Source of the DNA: Bathymodiolus brooksi
Taxonomy: Eukaryota; Mollusca; Bivalvia; Mytilida; Modiolidae
Assembly: GCA_963680875.1 (NCBI GenBank)
Contig: OY804575.1
Coordinates: 35,375,103-35,439,102, forward strand
Direction: 5' to 3'
Length of the DNA stretch: 64,000 bases
The notes under the pieces are model-generated. The model saw nothing but the letters and a program-made list of their open reading frames with translations, did no database searches and was not told the DNA's origin. A program made the position numbers and the translations under genes. Below, in pieces: positions 11,383-24,900 of the stretch (position 1 is the first letter of the stretch; each line of letters opens with the position of its first letter).

Positions 11383-12840
11383 ACTCATATATTGTGTTTA
11401 GAGTATACACTGGTATATGTCATTTGGGCATCTTTTATTGTGAAAACACCAGATTTACAAAATGAAAAAAAAATATACTGAAAATTTATTTAGGAGTGAA
11501 TTATATATTACATGCTCCATATGAGCCTCTAGTTAATTTTTTTTACAGTGGACAATTTTGTGTTTTCAAAGTTTGTTGAAAAAAAAGTAGTGATAAATTT
11601 GATAATGCATCCTCATTAAATTTGAATGAGGTTGTGATATGCTCCAGTAAAGAAAAAAAAATATTGCAATTAATAATTACATAAATTTTAGTGGAGAGAA
11701 TGTTTTGATTTTTTTCTCTCACTAGGATTAATATGGGAATTTAATGAATGTATTCCGAGTTGTGTGACAATATAGGAATTGTCTTCTTTCATTGATTGCA
11801 TGTATTGATTGGCAGGATTAAACTCAGTATGTAATGTACTAGGCATTCATTTTATAACCATATTTTTATGATTCATTACAGCTAATTGTCACAACATTGA
11901 ACAAGCAAAGAAGCCAAGCTATTTCATATTGTTAAGAATATTTGGTAAAAACATTAAATCATTGTAACTATTTATATATTTGCATGGCAATACACTAGTG
12001 TTTTACAAAATGTTGTCCACTCACGGAAATTTTCCCAAAGGAGTTCTTTTAGAATTGGAAACATATGCATGTTAATTTGTCCTCGGCCTATTGGAGTAGA
12101 AAAGTAAATTGCAGTTTCTGGTATAAGATTACTTCACTATTTTATTCTAAACCAGAATGTGAAAAGAAATATTGAACTGGAGAGTTGAAAGTGATGTTTT
12201 ATTGTACAATTCAATGTTCTTAAGCGTTATTTTTTTAAGCCATATTTTCCTAATGAAATATCAATCATTAAATGGAGAATTTTGTGTGAATCTTAACAAG
12301 ACACAACAGTTATGCTTGAGAATTCAGGTAAGATAATTAGAACAATTCTATTTATAGTAAATTTAATGAGGCTGAAATGTATTTTAAAAGAAAAAAAATG
12401 TGTATAGAAATATGTATATTTTAATGTATCACTTATTTTTCAAATTGATGACTTTTTATCTTAATAGCTTATCGTCATTCCACAATTATTTTTAAGTGAA
12501 AGAAAGATATTCCCCACTGGGTTCTCTATTTTATCATCAAGATTGGTAATTTTATGTATTTACTAGTAATTTGTTGTTCTTAGTGTTGGCTGGTTTGCAA
12601 GAAACAAGATAACCTTCTGGCAATAAAGAACACTTTTACACATGTCCGCAATGGATACAGGTCTTGGGCAATTATTATTGTTTATACTGTTAAAATTAGA
12701 TGGGATTAAGATGAAAATTAAAATGAAAGAAAGTCAGTCCGAAAGTTTGTTAAAAACTAAAACTTGGGGAACAGCAGGCATTGATCGATCTAAGACTTTT
12801 CAAAAGGGGGTTCCAGGCTATTTTTTGCTATTATTTTTCA
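11383..12840. other. Non-coding AT-rich stretch
   Basis: No gene, RNA or clear repeat seen. Several A/T homopolymer tracts occur. An open frame at 12642-12851 has no recognisable domain and runs into the following 57-bp repeat, so it is not called. Confidence 0.5.
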
Positions 12841-13011
12841 AATTTACCTAGTAAAAGTTCTAACCTTCCCTAATCTGCCTCTGAACAGTGTTTTTGTAAT
12901 TTACCTAGTAAAAGTTCTAACCTTCCCTAATCTGCCTCTGAACAGTGTTTTTATGATTTACCTAGTAAACGTTCTAACCTTCCCTAATCTGCCTCTGAAC
13001 AGTCTTTTTAT
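12841..13011 (+). repeat. 57-bp tandem triplication
   Basis: Three nearly identical units of 57 bp starting at 12841, 12898 and 12955, each containing 'acctagtaaaagttctaacc' and 'ctaatctgcctctgaacag'. High identity indicates a recent expansion. Confidence 0.9.
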
Positions 13012-13514
13012 TGCTCTTCTTCATAACACAGTCACTATGAGGTTTTCAATGATGTATATTAGTGTAACTTAATACAAGCACTGGTGTCGTCGCTGTTGTT
13101 GTCGTCATCCATCGTCTGTAGACAAAATGGTTTCTGTGCAATAACTTGAGTTGTAGTTTCACATATTTAACTCTTGATATAGGAAAATGAGAAAAGTGTC
13201 CAAAATACCGTTTCCAGCTATTTACTGTGTCAAACAAAATATTTATTCTTAATGTACACTTGTTCAACTTTCCCCTATCAACATACTGCAGTTGTGTCAT
13301 GCTTCGCTCTGCGTAGCCCTTTATTTTCTTCTTCTGTTGTCACTTTGGATTGGCCATGTTATGTAAAGGGTCAGAGGCCATGTCAGCTTTTTGCATTCAA
13401 TTGGCACTCTTTTTTATGTATGTCAATAGCTTTTCATTATTTTAATCTTCTCTGAAAGGTCATGATGGTTGTCTTTTGTCATACATGATAGCGTTCTGCC
13501 ATTAGGGTGGGTTT
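13012..13514. other. Non-coding, nothing recognised
   Basis: No supportable gene. The GTCGTCGCTGTTGTTGTCGTC stretch near 13087 is a short impure trinucleotide run. Confidence 0.45.
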
Positions 13515-13568
13515 ATGATGTTTAACGCCACGTTCAACAATATTTCATTTATATTGTGGCAGTTCTGC
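13515..13568 (-). mobile_element. SINE 3'-end fragment
   Basis: On the minus strand, the last ~54 bases of the main SINE: body 'aatatattgttgaacgtggc' type sequence ending gttaaacatc. The rest is absent. Confidence 0.55.
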
Positions 13569-13691
13569 AATAAGGAACTTTTTATGTACGTTTAATATGT
13601 TCAAATTATTAAAAGAACAAAATGTCAAAGTAAAGCACTAGATTATAGTATATACATGTACATGTAGTTTAAGATTAGTCTCATCAATCTC

Positions 13692-13785
13692 ACTGGGGGC
13701 AAGCTGAGTGGCAGTGTGATTAAGTTTGTTGACTTCTGACCACAAGTTTAACACCACTGATGTGGATTCACATTCCAATACCCTC
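13692..13785 (+). mobile_element. 5' half of a tRNA(Leu/Ser)-like SINE, interrupted by a minisatellite
   Basis: The sequence from 13692 has an A-box-like GCTGAGTGGCAGTG, then TTGTTGACTTCTGACCACAA and a B-box-like GGATTCACATTCC near 13761-13773, as in tRNA-Leu/Ser-derived heads. A related copy is at 23867. The SINE body then turns directly into the 36-bp repeat, and body-like sequence resumes at about 21862, so the array appears to have grown from inside this element. Confidence 0.5.
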
Positions 13786-16700
13786 CTCAAAGTGTTATGG
13801 TCTACCCATGGCAGTAGGTTACACTAAGTGTTATGGTCTACCCATGGCAGTAGGTTACACTAAGTGTTATGGTCTACCCATGGCAGTAGGTTACACTAAG
13901 TGTTATGGTCTACCCATGGCAGTAGGTTTCACTAACTGTTATGGTCTACCCATGGCAGTAGGTTGCACTAAGTGTTATGGTCTACCCATGGCAGTAGGTT
14001 ACACTAACTGTTATGGTCTACCCATGGCAGTAGGTTGTACTAAGTGTTATGGTCTACCCATGGCAGTAGGTTACACTAAGTGTTATGGTCTACCCATGGC
14101 AGTAGGTTGCACTAAGTGTTATGGTCTACCCATGGCAGTAGGTTACACTAACTGTTATGGTCTACCCATGGCAGTAGGTTGTACTAAGTGTTATGGTCTA
14201 CCCATGGCAGTAGGTTGTACTAAGTGTTATGGTCTACCCATGGCAGTAGGTTGCACTAAGTGTTATGGTCTACCCATGGCAGTAGGTTACACTAAGTGTT
14301 ATGGTCTACCCATGGCAGTAGGTTTCACTAACTGTTATGGTCTACCCATGGCAGTAGGTTGCACTAAGTGTTATGGTCTACCCATGGCAGTAGGTTACAC
14401 TAACTGTTATGGTCTACCCATGGCAGTAGGTTACACTAAGTGTTATGGTCTACCCATGGCAGTAGGTTGTACTAAGTGTTATGGTCTACCCATGGCAGTA
14501 GGTTACACTAAGTGTTATGGTCTACCCATGGCAGTAGGTTTCACTAACTGTTATGGTCTACCCATGGCAGTAGGTTACACTAAGTGTTATGGTCTACCCA
14601 TGGCAGTAGGTTGCACTAAGTGTTATGGTCTACCCATGGCAGTAGGTTACACTAACTGTTATGGTCTACCCATGGCAGTAGGTTGCACTAAGTGTTATGG
14701 TCTACCCATGGCAGTATGTTACACTAACTGTTATGGTCTACCCATGGCAGTAGGTTACACTAAGTGTTATGGTCTACCCATGGCAGTAGGTTACACTAAG
14801 GGGTATGGTCTACCCATGGCAGTAGGTTACACTAACTGTTATGGTCTACCCATGGCAGTAGGTTACACTAAGTGTTATGGTCTACCCATGGCAGTAGGTT
14901 GCACTAACTGTTATGGTCTACCCATGGCAGTAGGTTGCACTAAGTGTTATGGTCTACCCATGGCAGTAGGTTACACTAAGTGTTATGGTCTACCCATGGC
15001 AGTAGGTTGCACTAAGTGTCATGGTCTACCCATGGCAGTAGGTTGCACTAAGTGTTATGGTCTACCCATGGCAGTAGGTTGCACTAACTGTTATGGTCTA
15101 CCCATGGCAGTAGGTTTCACTAAGTGTTATGGTCTACCCATGGCAGTAGGTTTCACTAAGTGTTATGGTCTACCCATGGCAGTAGGTTACACTAAGTGTT
15201 ATGGTCTACCCATGGCAGTAGGTTGCACTAACTGTTATGGTCTACCCATGGCAGTAGGTTGCACTAAGTGTTATGGTCTACCCATGGCAGTAGGTTGTAC
15301 TAAGTGTTATGGTCTACCCATGGCAGTAGGTTACACTAAGTGTCATGGTCTACCCATGGCAGTAGGTTACACTAAGTGTTATGGTCTACCCATGGCAGTA
15401 GGTTACACTAAGTGTTATGGTCTACCCTTGGCAGTAGGTTACACTAAGTGTTATGGTCTACCCATGGCAGTAGGTTACACTAAGTGTTATGGTCTACCCA
15501 TGGCAGTAGGTTACACTAAGTGTCATGGTCTACCCATGGCAGTAGGTTTCACTAACTGTTATGGTCTACCCATGGCAGTAGGTTACACTAAGTGTTATGG
15601 TCTACCCATGGCAGTAGGTTACACTAAGTGTCATGGTCTACCCATGGCAGTAGGTTGCACTAAGTGTTATGGTCTACCCATGGCAGTAGGTTGCACTAAC
15701 TGTTATGGTCTACCCATGGCAGTAGGTTACACTAAGTGTTATGGTCTACCCATGGCAGTAGGTTGCACTAACTGTTATGGTCTACCCATGGCAGTAGGTT
15801 GTACTAAGTGTCATGGTCTACCCATGGCAGTAGGTTACACTAAGTGTCATGGTCTACCCATGGCAGTAGGTTGCACTAAGTGTTATGGTCTACCCATGGC
15901 AGTAGGTTGCACTAACTGTTATGGTCTACCCATGGCAGTAGGTTACACTAAGTGTTATGGTCTACCCATGGCAGTAGGTTGCACTAACTGTTATGGTCTA
16001 CCCATGGCAGTAGGTTACACTAAGGGGTATGGTCTACCAATGGCAGTAGGTTACACTAAGTGTTATGGTCTACCCATGGCAGTAGGTTACACTAAGTGTT
16101 ATGGTCTACCCATGGCAGTAGGTTTCACTAAGTGTTATGGTCTACCCATGGCAGTAGGTTGTACTAAGTGTTATGGTCTACCCATGGCAGTAGGTTGCAC
16201 TAAGTGGTATGGTCTACCCATGGCAGTAGGTTGCACTAACTGTTATGGTCTACCCATGGCAGTAGGTTGTACTAAGTGTTATGGTCTACCCATGGCAGTA
16301 GGTTTCACTAAGTGTTATGGTCTACCCATGGCAGTAGGTTACACTAAGTGTCATGGTCTACCCATGGTAGTAGGTTACACTAAGTGTTATGGTCTACCCA
16401 TGGCAGTAGGTTGTACTAAGTGTCATGGTCTACCCATGGCAGTAGGTTACACTAAGTGTTATGGTCTACCCATGGTAGTAGGGTACACTAAGGGGTATGG
16501 TCTACCCATGGCAGTAGGTTGCACTAACTGTTATGGTCTACCCATGGCAGTAGGTTTCACTAAGTGTTATGGTCTACCCATGGCAGTAGGTTGCACTAAC
16601 TGTTATGGTCTACCCATGGCAGTAGGTTTCACTAAGTGTTATGGTCTACCCATGGCAGTAGGTTGCACTAAGTGTTATGGTCTACCCATGGCAGTAGGTT

Positions 16701-19700
16701 GTACTAAGTGTTATGGTCTACCCATGGCAGTAGGTTACACTAAGGGGTATGGTCTACCCATGGCAGTAGGTTGCACTAACTGTTATGGTCTACCCATGGC
16801 AGTAGGTTGCACTAAGTGTTATGGTCTACCCATGGCAGTAGGTTTCACTAAGTGTTATGGTCTACCCATGGCAGTAGGTTTCACTAAGTGTTATGGTCTA
16901 CCCATGGCAGTAGGTTACACTAAGGGGTATGGTCTACCCATGGCAGTAGGTTGCACTAACTGTTATGGTCTACCCATGGCAGTAGGTTACACTAAGGGGT
17001 ATGGTCTACCCATGGCAGTAGGTTGCACTAACTGTTATGGTCTACCCATGGCAGTAGGTTTCACTAAGTGTTATGGTCTACCCATGGCAGTAGGTTGCAC
17101 TAAGTGTTATGGTCTACCCATGGCAGTAGGTTGTACTAAGTGTTATGGTCTACCCATGGCAGTAGGTTACACTAAGTGTCATGGTCTACCCATGGCAGTA
17201 GGTTACACTAAGTGTTATGGTCTACCCATGGCAGTAGGTTGTACTAAGTGTCATGGTCTACCCATGGCAGTAGGTTGCACTAAGTGTTATGGTCTACCCA
17301 TGGCAGTAGGTTGCACTAACTGTTATGGTCTACCCATGGCAGTAGGTTTCACTAAGTGTTATGGTCTACCCATGGCAGTAGGTTACACTAAGTGTTATGG
17401 TCTACCCATGGCAGTAGGTTACACTAAGTGTTATGGTCTACCCATGGCAGTAGGTTGTACTAAGTGTTATGGTCTACCCATGGCAGTAGGTTGCACTAAC
17501 TGTTATGGTCTACCCATGGCAGTAGGTTGCACTAAGTGTTATGGTCTACCCATGGCAGTAGGTTACACTAAGTGTTATGGTCTACCCATGGCAGTAGGTT
17601 GCACTAACTGTTATGGTCTACCCATGGCAGTAGGTTTCACTAAGTGTTATGGTCTACCCATGGCAGTAGGTTTCACTAAGTGTTATGGTCTACCCATGGC
17701 AGTAGGTTACACTAAGGGGTATGGTCTACCCATGGCAGTAGGTTGCACTAACTGTTATGGTCTACCCATGGCAGTAGGTTACACTAAGGGGTATGGTCTA
17801 CCCATGGCAGTAGGTTGCACTAACTGTTATGGTCTACCCATGGCAGTAGGTTTCACTAAGTGTTATGGTCTACCCATGGCAGTAGGTTGCACTAAGTGTT
17901 ATGGTCTACCCATGGCAGTAGGTTGTACTAAGTGTTATGGTCTACCCATGGCAGTAGGTTACACTAAGTGTCATGGTCTACCCATGGCAGTAGGTTACAC
18001 TAAGTGTTATGGTCTACCCATGGCAGTAGGTTGTACTAAGTGTCATGGTCTACCCATGGCAGTAGGTTGCACTAAGTGTTATGGTCTACCCATGGCAGTA
18101 GGTTGCACTAACTGTTATGGTCTACCCATGGCAGTAGGTTTCACTAAGTGTTATGGTCTACCCATGGCAGTAGGTTACACTAAGTGTTATGGTCTACCCA
18201 TGGCAGTAGGTTACACTAAGTGTTATGGTCTACCCATGGCAGTAGGTTGTACTAAGTGTTATGGTCTACCCATGGCAGTAGGTTGCACTAACTGTTATGG
18301 TCTACCCATGGCAGTAGGTTGCACTAAGTGTTATGGTCTACCCATGGCAGTAGGTTACACTAAGTGTTATGGTCTACCCATGGCAGTAGGTTACACTAAG
18401 GGGTATGGTCTACCCATGGCAGTAGGTTGCACTAACTGTTATGGTCTACCCATGGCAGTAGGTTTCACTAAGTGTTATGGTCTACCCATGGCAGTAGGTT
18501 GCACTAAGTGTTATGGTCTACCCATGGCAGTAGGTTGTACTAAGTGTTATGGTCTACCCATGGCAGTAGGTTACACTAAGTGTCATGGTCTACCCATGGC
18601 AGTAGGTTACACTAAGTGTTATGGTCTACCCATGGCAGTAGGTTGTACTAAGTGTCATGGTCTACCCATGGCAGTAGGTTGCACTAAGTGTTATGGTCTA
18701 CCCATGGCAGTAGGTTGCACTAACTGTTATGGTCTACCCATGGCAGTAGGTTTCACTAAGTGTTATGGTCTACCCATGGCAGTAGGTTTCACTAAGTGTT
18801 ATGGTCTACCCATGGCAGTAGGTTTCACTAAGTGTTATGGTCTACCCATGGCAGTAGGTTTCACTAAGTGTTATGGTCTACCCATGGCAGTAGGTTACAC
18901 TAAGTGTTATGGTCTACCCATGGCAGTAGGTTTCACTAAGTGTTATGGTCTACCCATGGCAGTAGGTTACACTAAGTGTTATGGTCTACCCATGGCAGTA
19001 GGTTACACTAAGTGGTATGGTCTACCCATACCAGTAGGTTACACTAAGTGTTATGGTCTACCCATGGCAGTAGGTTTCACTAAGTGTTATGGTCTACCCA
19101 TGGCAGTAGGTTACACTAAGTGGTATGGTCTACCCATGGCAGTAGGTTACACTAAGTGTTATGGTCTACCCATGGCAGTAGGTTACACTAAGTGGTATGG
19201 TCTACCCATGGCAGTAGGTTACACTAAGTGGTATGGTCTACCCATGGCAGTAGGTTACACTAAGTGTTATGGTCTACCCATGGCAGTAGGTTACACTTAA
19301 GTGGTATGGTCTACCCATGGCAGTAGGTTGCACTAATTGTTATGATCTACCCATGGCAGTAAGTTACACTAAGTGTTATGGTCTACCCATGGCAGTAGGT
19401 TGCACTAAGTGTTATGGTCTACCCATGGCAGTAGGTTGCACTAACTGTTATAGTCTACCCATGGCAGTAGGTTACACTAAGTGTTATGGTCTACCCATGG
19501 CAGTAGGTTGCACTAAGTGTTATGGTCTACCCATGGCAGTAGGTTACACTAAGGGGTATGGTCTACCCATGGCAGTAGGTTGCACTAAGTGTTATGGTCT
19601 ACCCATGGCAGTAGGTTACACTAAGGGGTATGGTCTACCCATGGCAGTAGGTTGTACTAAGTGTTATGGTCTACCCATGGCAGTAGGTTGCACTAAGTGT

Positions 19701-20590
19701 TATGGTCTACCCATGGCAGTAGGTTGCACTAACTGTTATGGTCTACCCATGGCAGTAGGTTTCACTAAGTGTTATGGTCTACCCATGGCAGTATGTTACA
19801 CTAAGTGTTATGGTCTACCCATGGCAGTAGGTTGCACTAAGTGTTATGGTATACCCATGGCAGTAGGTTGCACTAAGTGTTATGGTCTACCCATGGCAGT
19901 AGGTTGCACTAAGTGTTATGATCTACCCATGGCAGTAGGTTGCACTAAGTGTTATGGTCTACCCATGGCAGTAGGTTGCACTAACTGTTAAGGGCTACCC
20001 ATGGCAGTAGGTTTCACTAAGTGTTATGCTCTACCCATGGCAGTAGGTTACACTAAGTGTTATGGTCTACCCATGGCAGTAGGTTGCACTAACTGTTATG
20101 GTCTACCCATGGCAGTAGGTTTCACTAAGTGTTATGGTCTACCCATGGCAGTAGGTTGCACTAACTGTTATGGTCTACCCATGGCAGTAGGTTACACTAA
20201 GTGTTATGGTCTACCCATGGCAGTAGGTTGCACTAAGTGTTATGGTCTACCCATGGCAGTAGGTTGCACTAACTGTTATGGTCTACCCATGGCAGTAGGT
20301 TTCACTAAGTGTTATGGTCTACCCATGGCAGTAGGTTGCACTAACTGTTATGGTCTACCCATGGCAGTAGGTTACACTAAGTGTTATGGTCTACCCATGG
20401 CAGTAGGTTGCAGTAAGTGTTATGGTCTACCCATGGCAGTAGGTTTCATTAAGTGTTATGGTCTACCCATGGCAGTAGGTTTCACTAAGTGTTATGGTCT
20501 ACCCATGGCAGTAGGTTACACTAAGTGTTATGGTCTACCCATGGCAGTAGGTTACACTAAGTGTTATGGTCTACCCATGGCAGTAGGTTG
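13786..20590 (+). repeat. 36-bp minisatellite, ~189 units
   Basis: The unit is tgttatggtctacccatggc followed by agtaggttacactaag. Two variable positions carry most variation: ggttAC/GC/GT/TC before 'act', and AAGTGTTAT / AACTGTTAT / AAGGGGTAT / AAGTGTCAT after it. Because 36 is divisible by three and the unit lacks a stop in one frame, an ORF runs 13760-19300 encoding repeated CYGLPMAVGYTK. A single inserted T at ~19298 and a TAA at ~19989 break it. I regard the ORF as fortuitous: no signal peptide, no flanking exon, and the start lies in a SINE. Confidence 0.95.
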
Positions 20591-21860
20591 TCAGGATCTA
20601 CCCGTGGCAGTAGGTTGTTATGGTCTACCCATGGCAGTAGGTTATGGTCTGCCCATGGCAGTAGGTTGTTATGGTCTACCTATGGCAGTAGGTTGTTATG
20701 GTCTACCCGTGGCAGTAGGTTATGGTCTACCCATGGCAGTAGGTTGTTATGATCTACCCGTGGCAGTAGGTTGTTATGGTCTACCCATGGCAGTAGGTTA
20801 TGGTCTGCTCGTGGCAGTAGGTTGTTATGGTCTACCCGTGGCAGTAGGTTGTTATGGTCTACCCATGGCAGTAGGTTATGGTCTACCCATGGCAGTAGGT
20901 TGTTATGGTCTACCCATGGCAGTAGGTTATGGTCTACCCATGGCAGTAGGTTGTTATGGTCTACCCATGACAGTAGGTTATGGTCTACCCATGGCAGTAG
21001 GTTGTTATGGTCTACCCATGGCAGTAGGTTGTTATGGTCTACCCGTGGCAGTAGGTTATGGTCTACCCATGGCAGTAGGTTGTTATGATCTACCCATGGC
21101 AGTAGGTTGTTATGGTCTACCCATGGCAGTAGGTTATGGTCTACCCATGGCAGTAGGTTGTTATGGTCTACCCATGGCAGTAGGTTGTTATGGTCTACCC
21201 ATGGCAGTAGATTATGGTCTACCCATGGCAGTAGGTTGTTATGGTCTACCCATGGCAGTAGGTTGTTATGGTCTACCCATGGCAGTAGGTTATGGTCTGC
21301 CCATGGCAGTAGGTTGTTATGGTCTACCCATGGCAGTAGGTTGTTATGGTCTACCCGTGGCAGTAGGTTATGGTCTACCCATGGCAGTAGGTTGTTATGT
21401 TCTACCCGTGGCAGTAGGTTGTTATGGTCTACCCATGGCAGTAGGTTATGGTCTGCCCGTGGCAGTAGGTTGTTATGGTCTACCCATGACAGTAGGTTAT
21501 GGTCTATCCATGGCAGTAGGTTGTTATGGTCTACCCATGGCAGTAGGTTGTTATGGTCTACCCATGGCAGTTGGTTATAGTCTACCCATGGCGGTAGGTT
21601 ATGGTCTACCCATGGCAGTAGGTTGTTATGGTCTGCCCATGGCAGTAGGTTGTTATGGTCTACCCATGGCAGTAGGTTGTTATGGTCTACCCATGGCAGT
21701 TGGTTATAGTCTACCCATGGTGGTAGGTTATGGTCTACCCATGGCAGTAGGTTGTTATGGTCTACCCATGGCAGTAGGTTGTTATGGTCTATCCATGGCA
21801 GTAGATTATGGTCTACCCATGGCAGTAGGTTGTTATGGTCTAACCATGGCAGTAGGTTGT
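20590..21860 (+). repeat. 24/27-bp derivative of the 36-bp minisatellite
   Basis: At about 20590 the unit shortens: the segment 'acactaagtg' is lost and units become tatggtctacccatggcagt + aggt (24 bp) or the same with an extra tgt (27 bp), intermixed. Both lengths keep the frame, so the plus-strand frame stays open to 21920. The array ends at ~21860. Confidence 0.9.
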
Positions 21861-21960
21861 CATTTCATTATCTATATCTGTCCAGGCTTTCCTCCCACAT
21901 TAAATCTATGTGATAAGTAATAAATAATTCTGATAGTAAATGATGAAAAAATTGTATTGA
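21861..21960 (+). mobile_element. Probable 3' half of the interrupted SINE
   Basis: After the last repeat unit, sequence resumes with 'ctgtccaggctttcctccca' and a short A/T-rich tail. This is what is expected after the 'gtaggtt' segment of the tRNA-like element that starts at 13692. Assignment is by position and is weak. Confidence 0.35.
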
Positions 21961-24900
21961 TAAAAAATGGAAATCACAAATTTTAGTTTCCTATTTTCTT
22001 TATAAGAATGTTTTATCTTTAAATCACAATAGTGTATGTAATGTCTATTGTAAATAATTATTTTTATAGAAAAGTCACTTCTGGTGTTGCATTATTGGAA
22101 AAGTTTTATGTCCTCCAATGGGATTCATTGTCAACTTCAATAACGTTAATTGGTAACTTAAAAGTGCCGAGCTATTTATGTTGACTAATTAGAAAAGTTT
22201 ATTTATATTCTTTGAAAAGAAATTCACACAGAGCAATTGTAAAGACTCTAAAAAAATCAATCTAAAGTATTGAATGCAAGATATCTTTCATTACCGGTAT
22301 AAAGAAAATTGGATGGAAAATAAAAATGCAGGAAAACCCAACTAAGTGTAGTCATGCTGCTTTTGTGCTGTTCATCAGTATTTATACAACATATTATGGT
22401 AAGGCTGTGTCATATTTCAGTTGTATTATTGTATGGTATGTCGTCATTCTCATTCTCCATCTGTAGACTCCATGTTTTTCACAATTCTAGTTGACTGATC
22501 TTTCTGAAATTTTAACACAATTATACTTTGCGAAGATGATTTTGGGAATTATATCCTTACCATTTCTAAATAAGATGTCATAAAGTGCTGAAATGGTCTT
22601 TGTGTTAATTAGTATACCCAGAACCTATGTTAAACTACATGTGTTCTAACCTTTCCTTCTTGACTTGCTTGCTGTGGTTTTAACATGCTGCCACCAAGCG
22701 TAGCCCTTATTTGTACATCATAAAGCTATGTGGATGCAATTACAACCATCTCTTTGGAAATTGTCATGCTAATAGCATCATCTAATCTTATGGGGATATG
22801 TGGATGCCATTTCTTATGATCTGTTTGAATAGTTTGAAATCATATGAAAATTCTTCTCATCTGAAGCCACTTTGCCAATTTAAATCAAACATTATCTGGG
22901 ATGGTCCTTTGGTGGTTCTCTTTCAGAAATATTTCAAACAGTCCCTTGACCAAAATCTCAAAATGGCCCGATGTAAGCTGATGATCAGTTGCTAAAAATA
23001 GAAACTTTTCTAAAATGTTTACATGTCCTCCATGACTAGGCTAAAATTTGATGTGTTGCTGTAAGATAATGAGATTGATGAATGTACAAGGAATTAATTA
23101 TTGTTTTCATGTAAGCTTCCTCATCAATAGTCTTTAGAAAGGTCAGTTTGTTAAAAATATTTTTAATAACATAAAAGATAATACCTCCCTTGTAGTATAT
23201 AATGACTACCTTAAAAATTGTATAATAATTGTCTATTTTTTGTATTACATTTGTATGTTAATTTATTAACTAAGATTTACTGTTTCTTTTAAAATAAAGT
23301 GTAAAAAAAAAATGGAAAATTTGAACGTAAAGTTTGTCAAAATATTGTAATTTTTAAAAAAAAAAGTTCATGATTTAATACTGACCAAATGCTGTATAGT
23401 TACAATTGGGGCCACTAATGAAGCAACATAAAATCAGCATTGACAAAACCTGTAATAAAATTAATGACTGTCTAATAATTATGTATTCAGGTGTTTTTCC
23501 AAAAGGTCTGTTAGATACACCAACATTTAACAACATCCCGTTTTGGGCCATGTGAGGTAACCTATCATTCATCTTTAGCTGTCCCATCATATACAAGACA
23601 GTTAAATATATTGACTAATCGGACAACACCTCTTAGCATTTGATGCCTCAAGATCTGGTAGGCTCATCGCTGGTTGGTCAGTTAAAAATATGAACCCTGA
23701 CATGACCCCTTACAGGATGTCATAAAATGTAAGTGTGAATAAAAACAAGATACAAAAAACATTCAATTTTAATTAGACAGATATACTAAAAGCACTAGAA
23801 GACGCTCTCATTATAATTTTCAGTCCACTGGCATGCCTAACTCTCTGGATCATATTGTTTCAGGAATAAGGGTGGTTGAGTGGTTAATGTTGTTGACCTT
23901 GTGTTCACAAGCTTGAAACCACTTGGTTGGGATTTATGGTGCTAAGGTTTCCAGACATTACCCAAGGCCTAGGTCTAACCTGTCATTACACTAGATATTA
24001 TCACAATGTATTTGGAATTTGTTTTCAAGTCACATAAAATGAAACCAAGAATGATTCAATATATGGCGTTGGCGTACCATATTAAATACAAAAAAAATGT
24101 ACAATAATTGATGCAATTTTGCCTGGAGCATTGGATTTCATTTGAAATTACAGATAGGAATCGATACTGAAATCTCTGATAAAAATCTTGTAATTTGTTT
24201 TGTGCTCATTAAGTATCCTCTTCAAGACATTGCAGAACTTAAAAATAATTTATATTTTGTATTTCCTTGTTTTTCATATTTTATTCGACTGATTTCATTA
24301 GTCCAAAACAAAATTGACAATTCCTAATTACTTCATTTGCTCTGAAAAATCTTTTGGTTTTTACATTAGATTACATGCCCTTCAGAATTCTGATTCAGTA
24401 ATGGAATTATGCCTGTGATGAAATCAGACAATCTGTATTGCTATCATCTAGAGAAAATTCAATTCTTTCTATGTCGTTACTGCAATAGAGATTGAATTCG
24501 GCAAGAAACGCTACGATTTATGAATTGATGGATTGTTCAGTGAAACGAGAGTCGTGTATCTAAATCATCACAATAAATAGGAACTGAGTTTTCTATTGTG
24601 GATGTACAATGAGTATTTGACACGATGTCTACAATGACTGATTACAATTCTAAATCATCCAGAAATGCTTCTATGAAAAAATAAAAATATCCATGCTTAG
24701 TTCAAGTTAGTAATACAATGTTTTGAGTGAGTTTGAGGTTTTTAAAAAAATTTATTGAGTTTTAATTCCTGTGTTGGCTGTAGTACTGTTTGCTGTAGGT
24801 AACTAGACACCAACACCATGATAGTTCTGTATACAGGGTAAATTGTAATAACCGTATTGTTTGACCAAAATTAATCAATTTATGATGGAAATGTAGAAAA

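Noticed and set aside
13760..21920. Long plus-strand ORFs (1846, 224 and 639 codons) as real protein-coding genes
   Set aside because: They follow a stop-free tandem unit with length divisible by three, start in a SINE, lack splice or UTR context, and shorter units are open in a second frame too. Kept as a repeat, with transcription left as a test.
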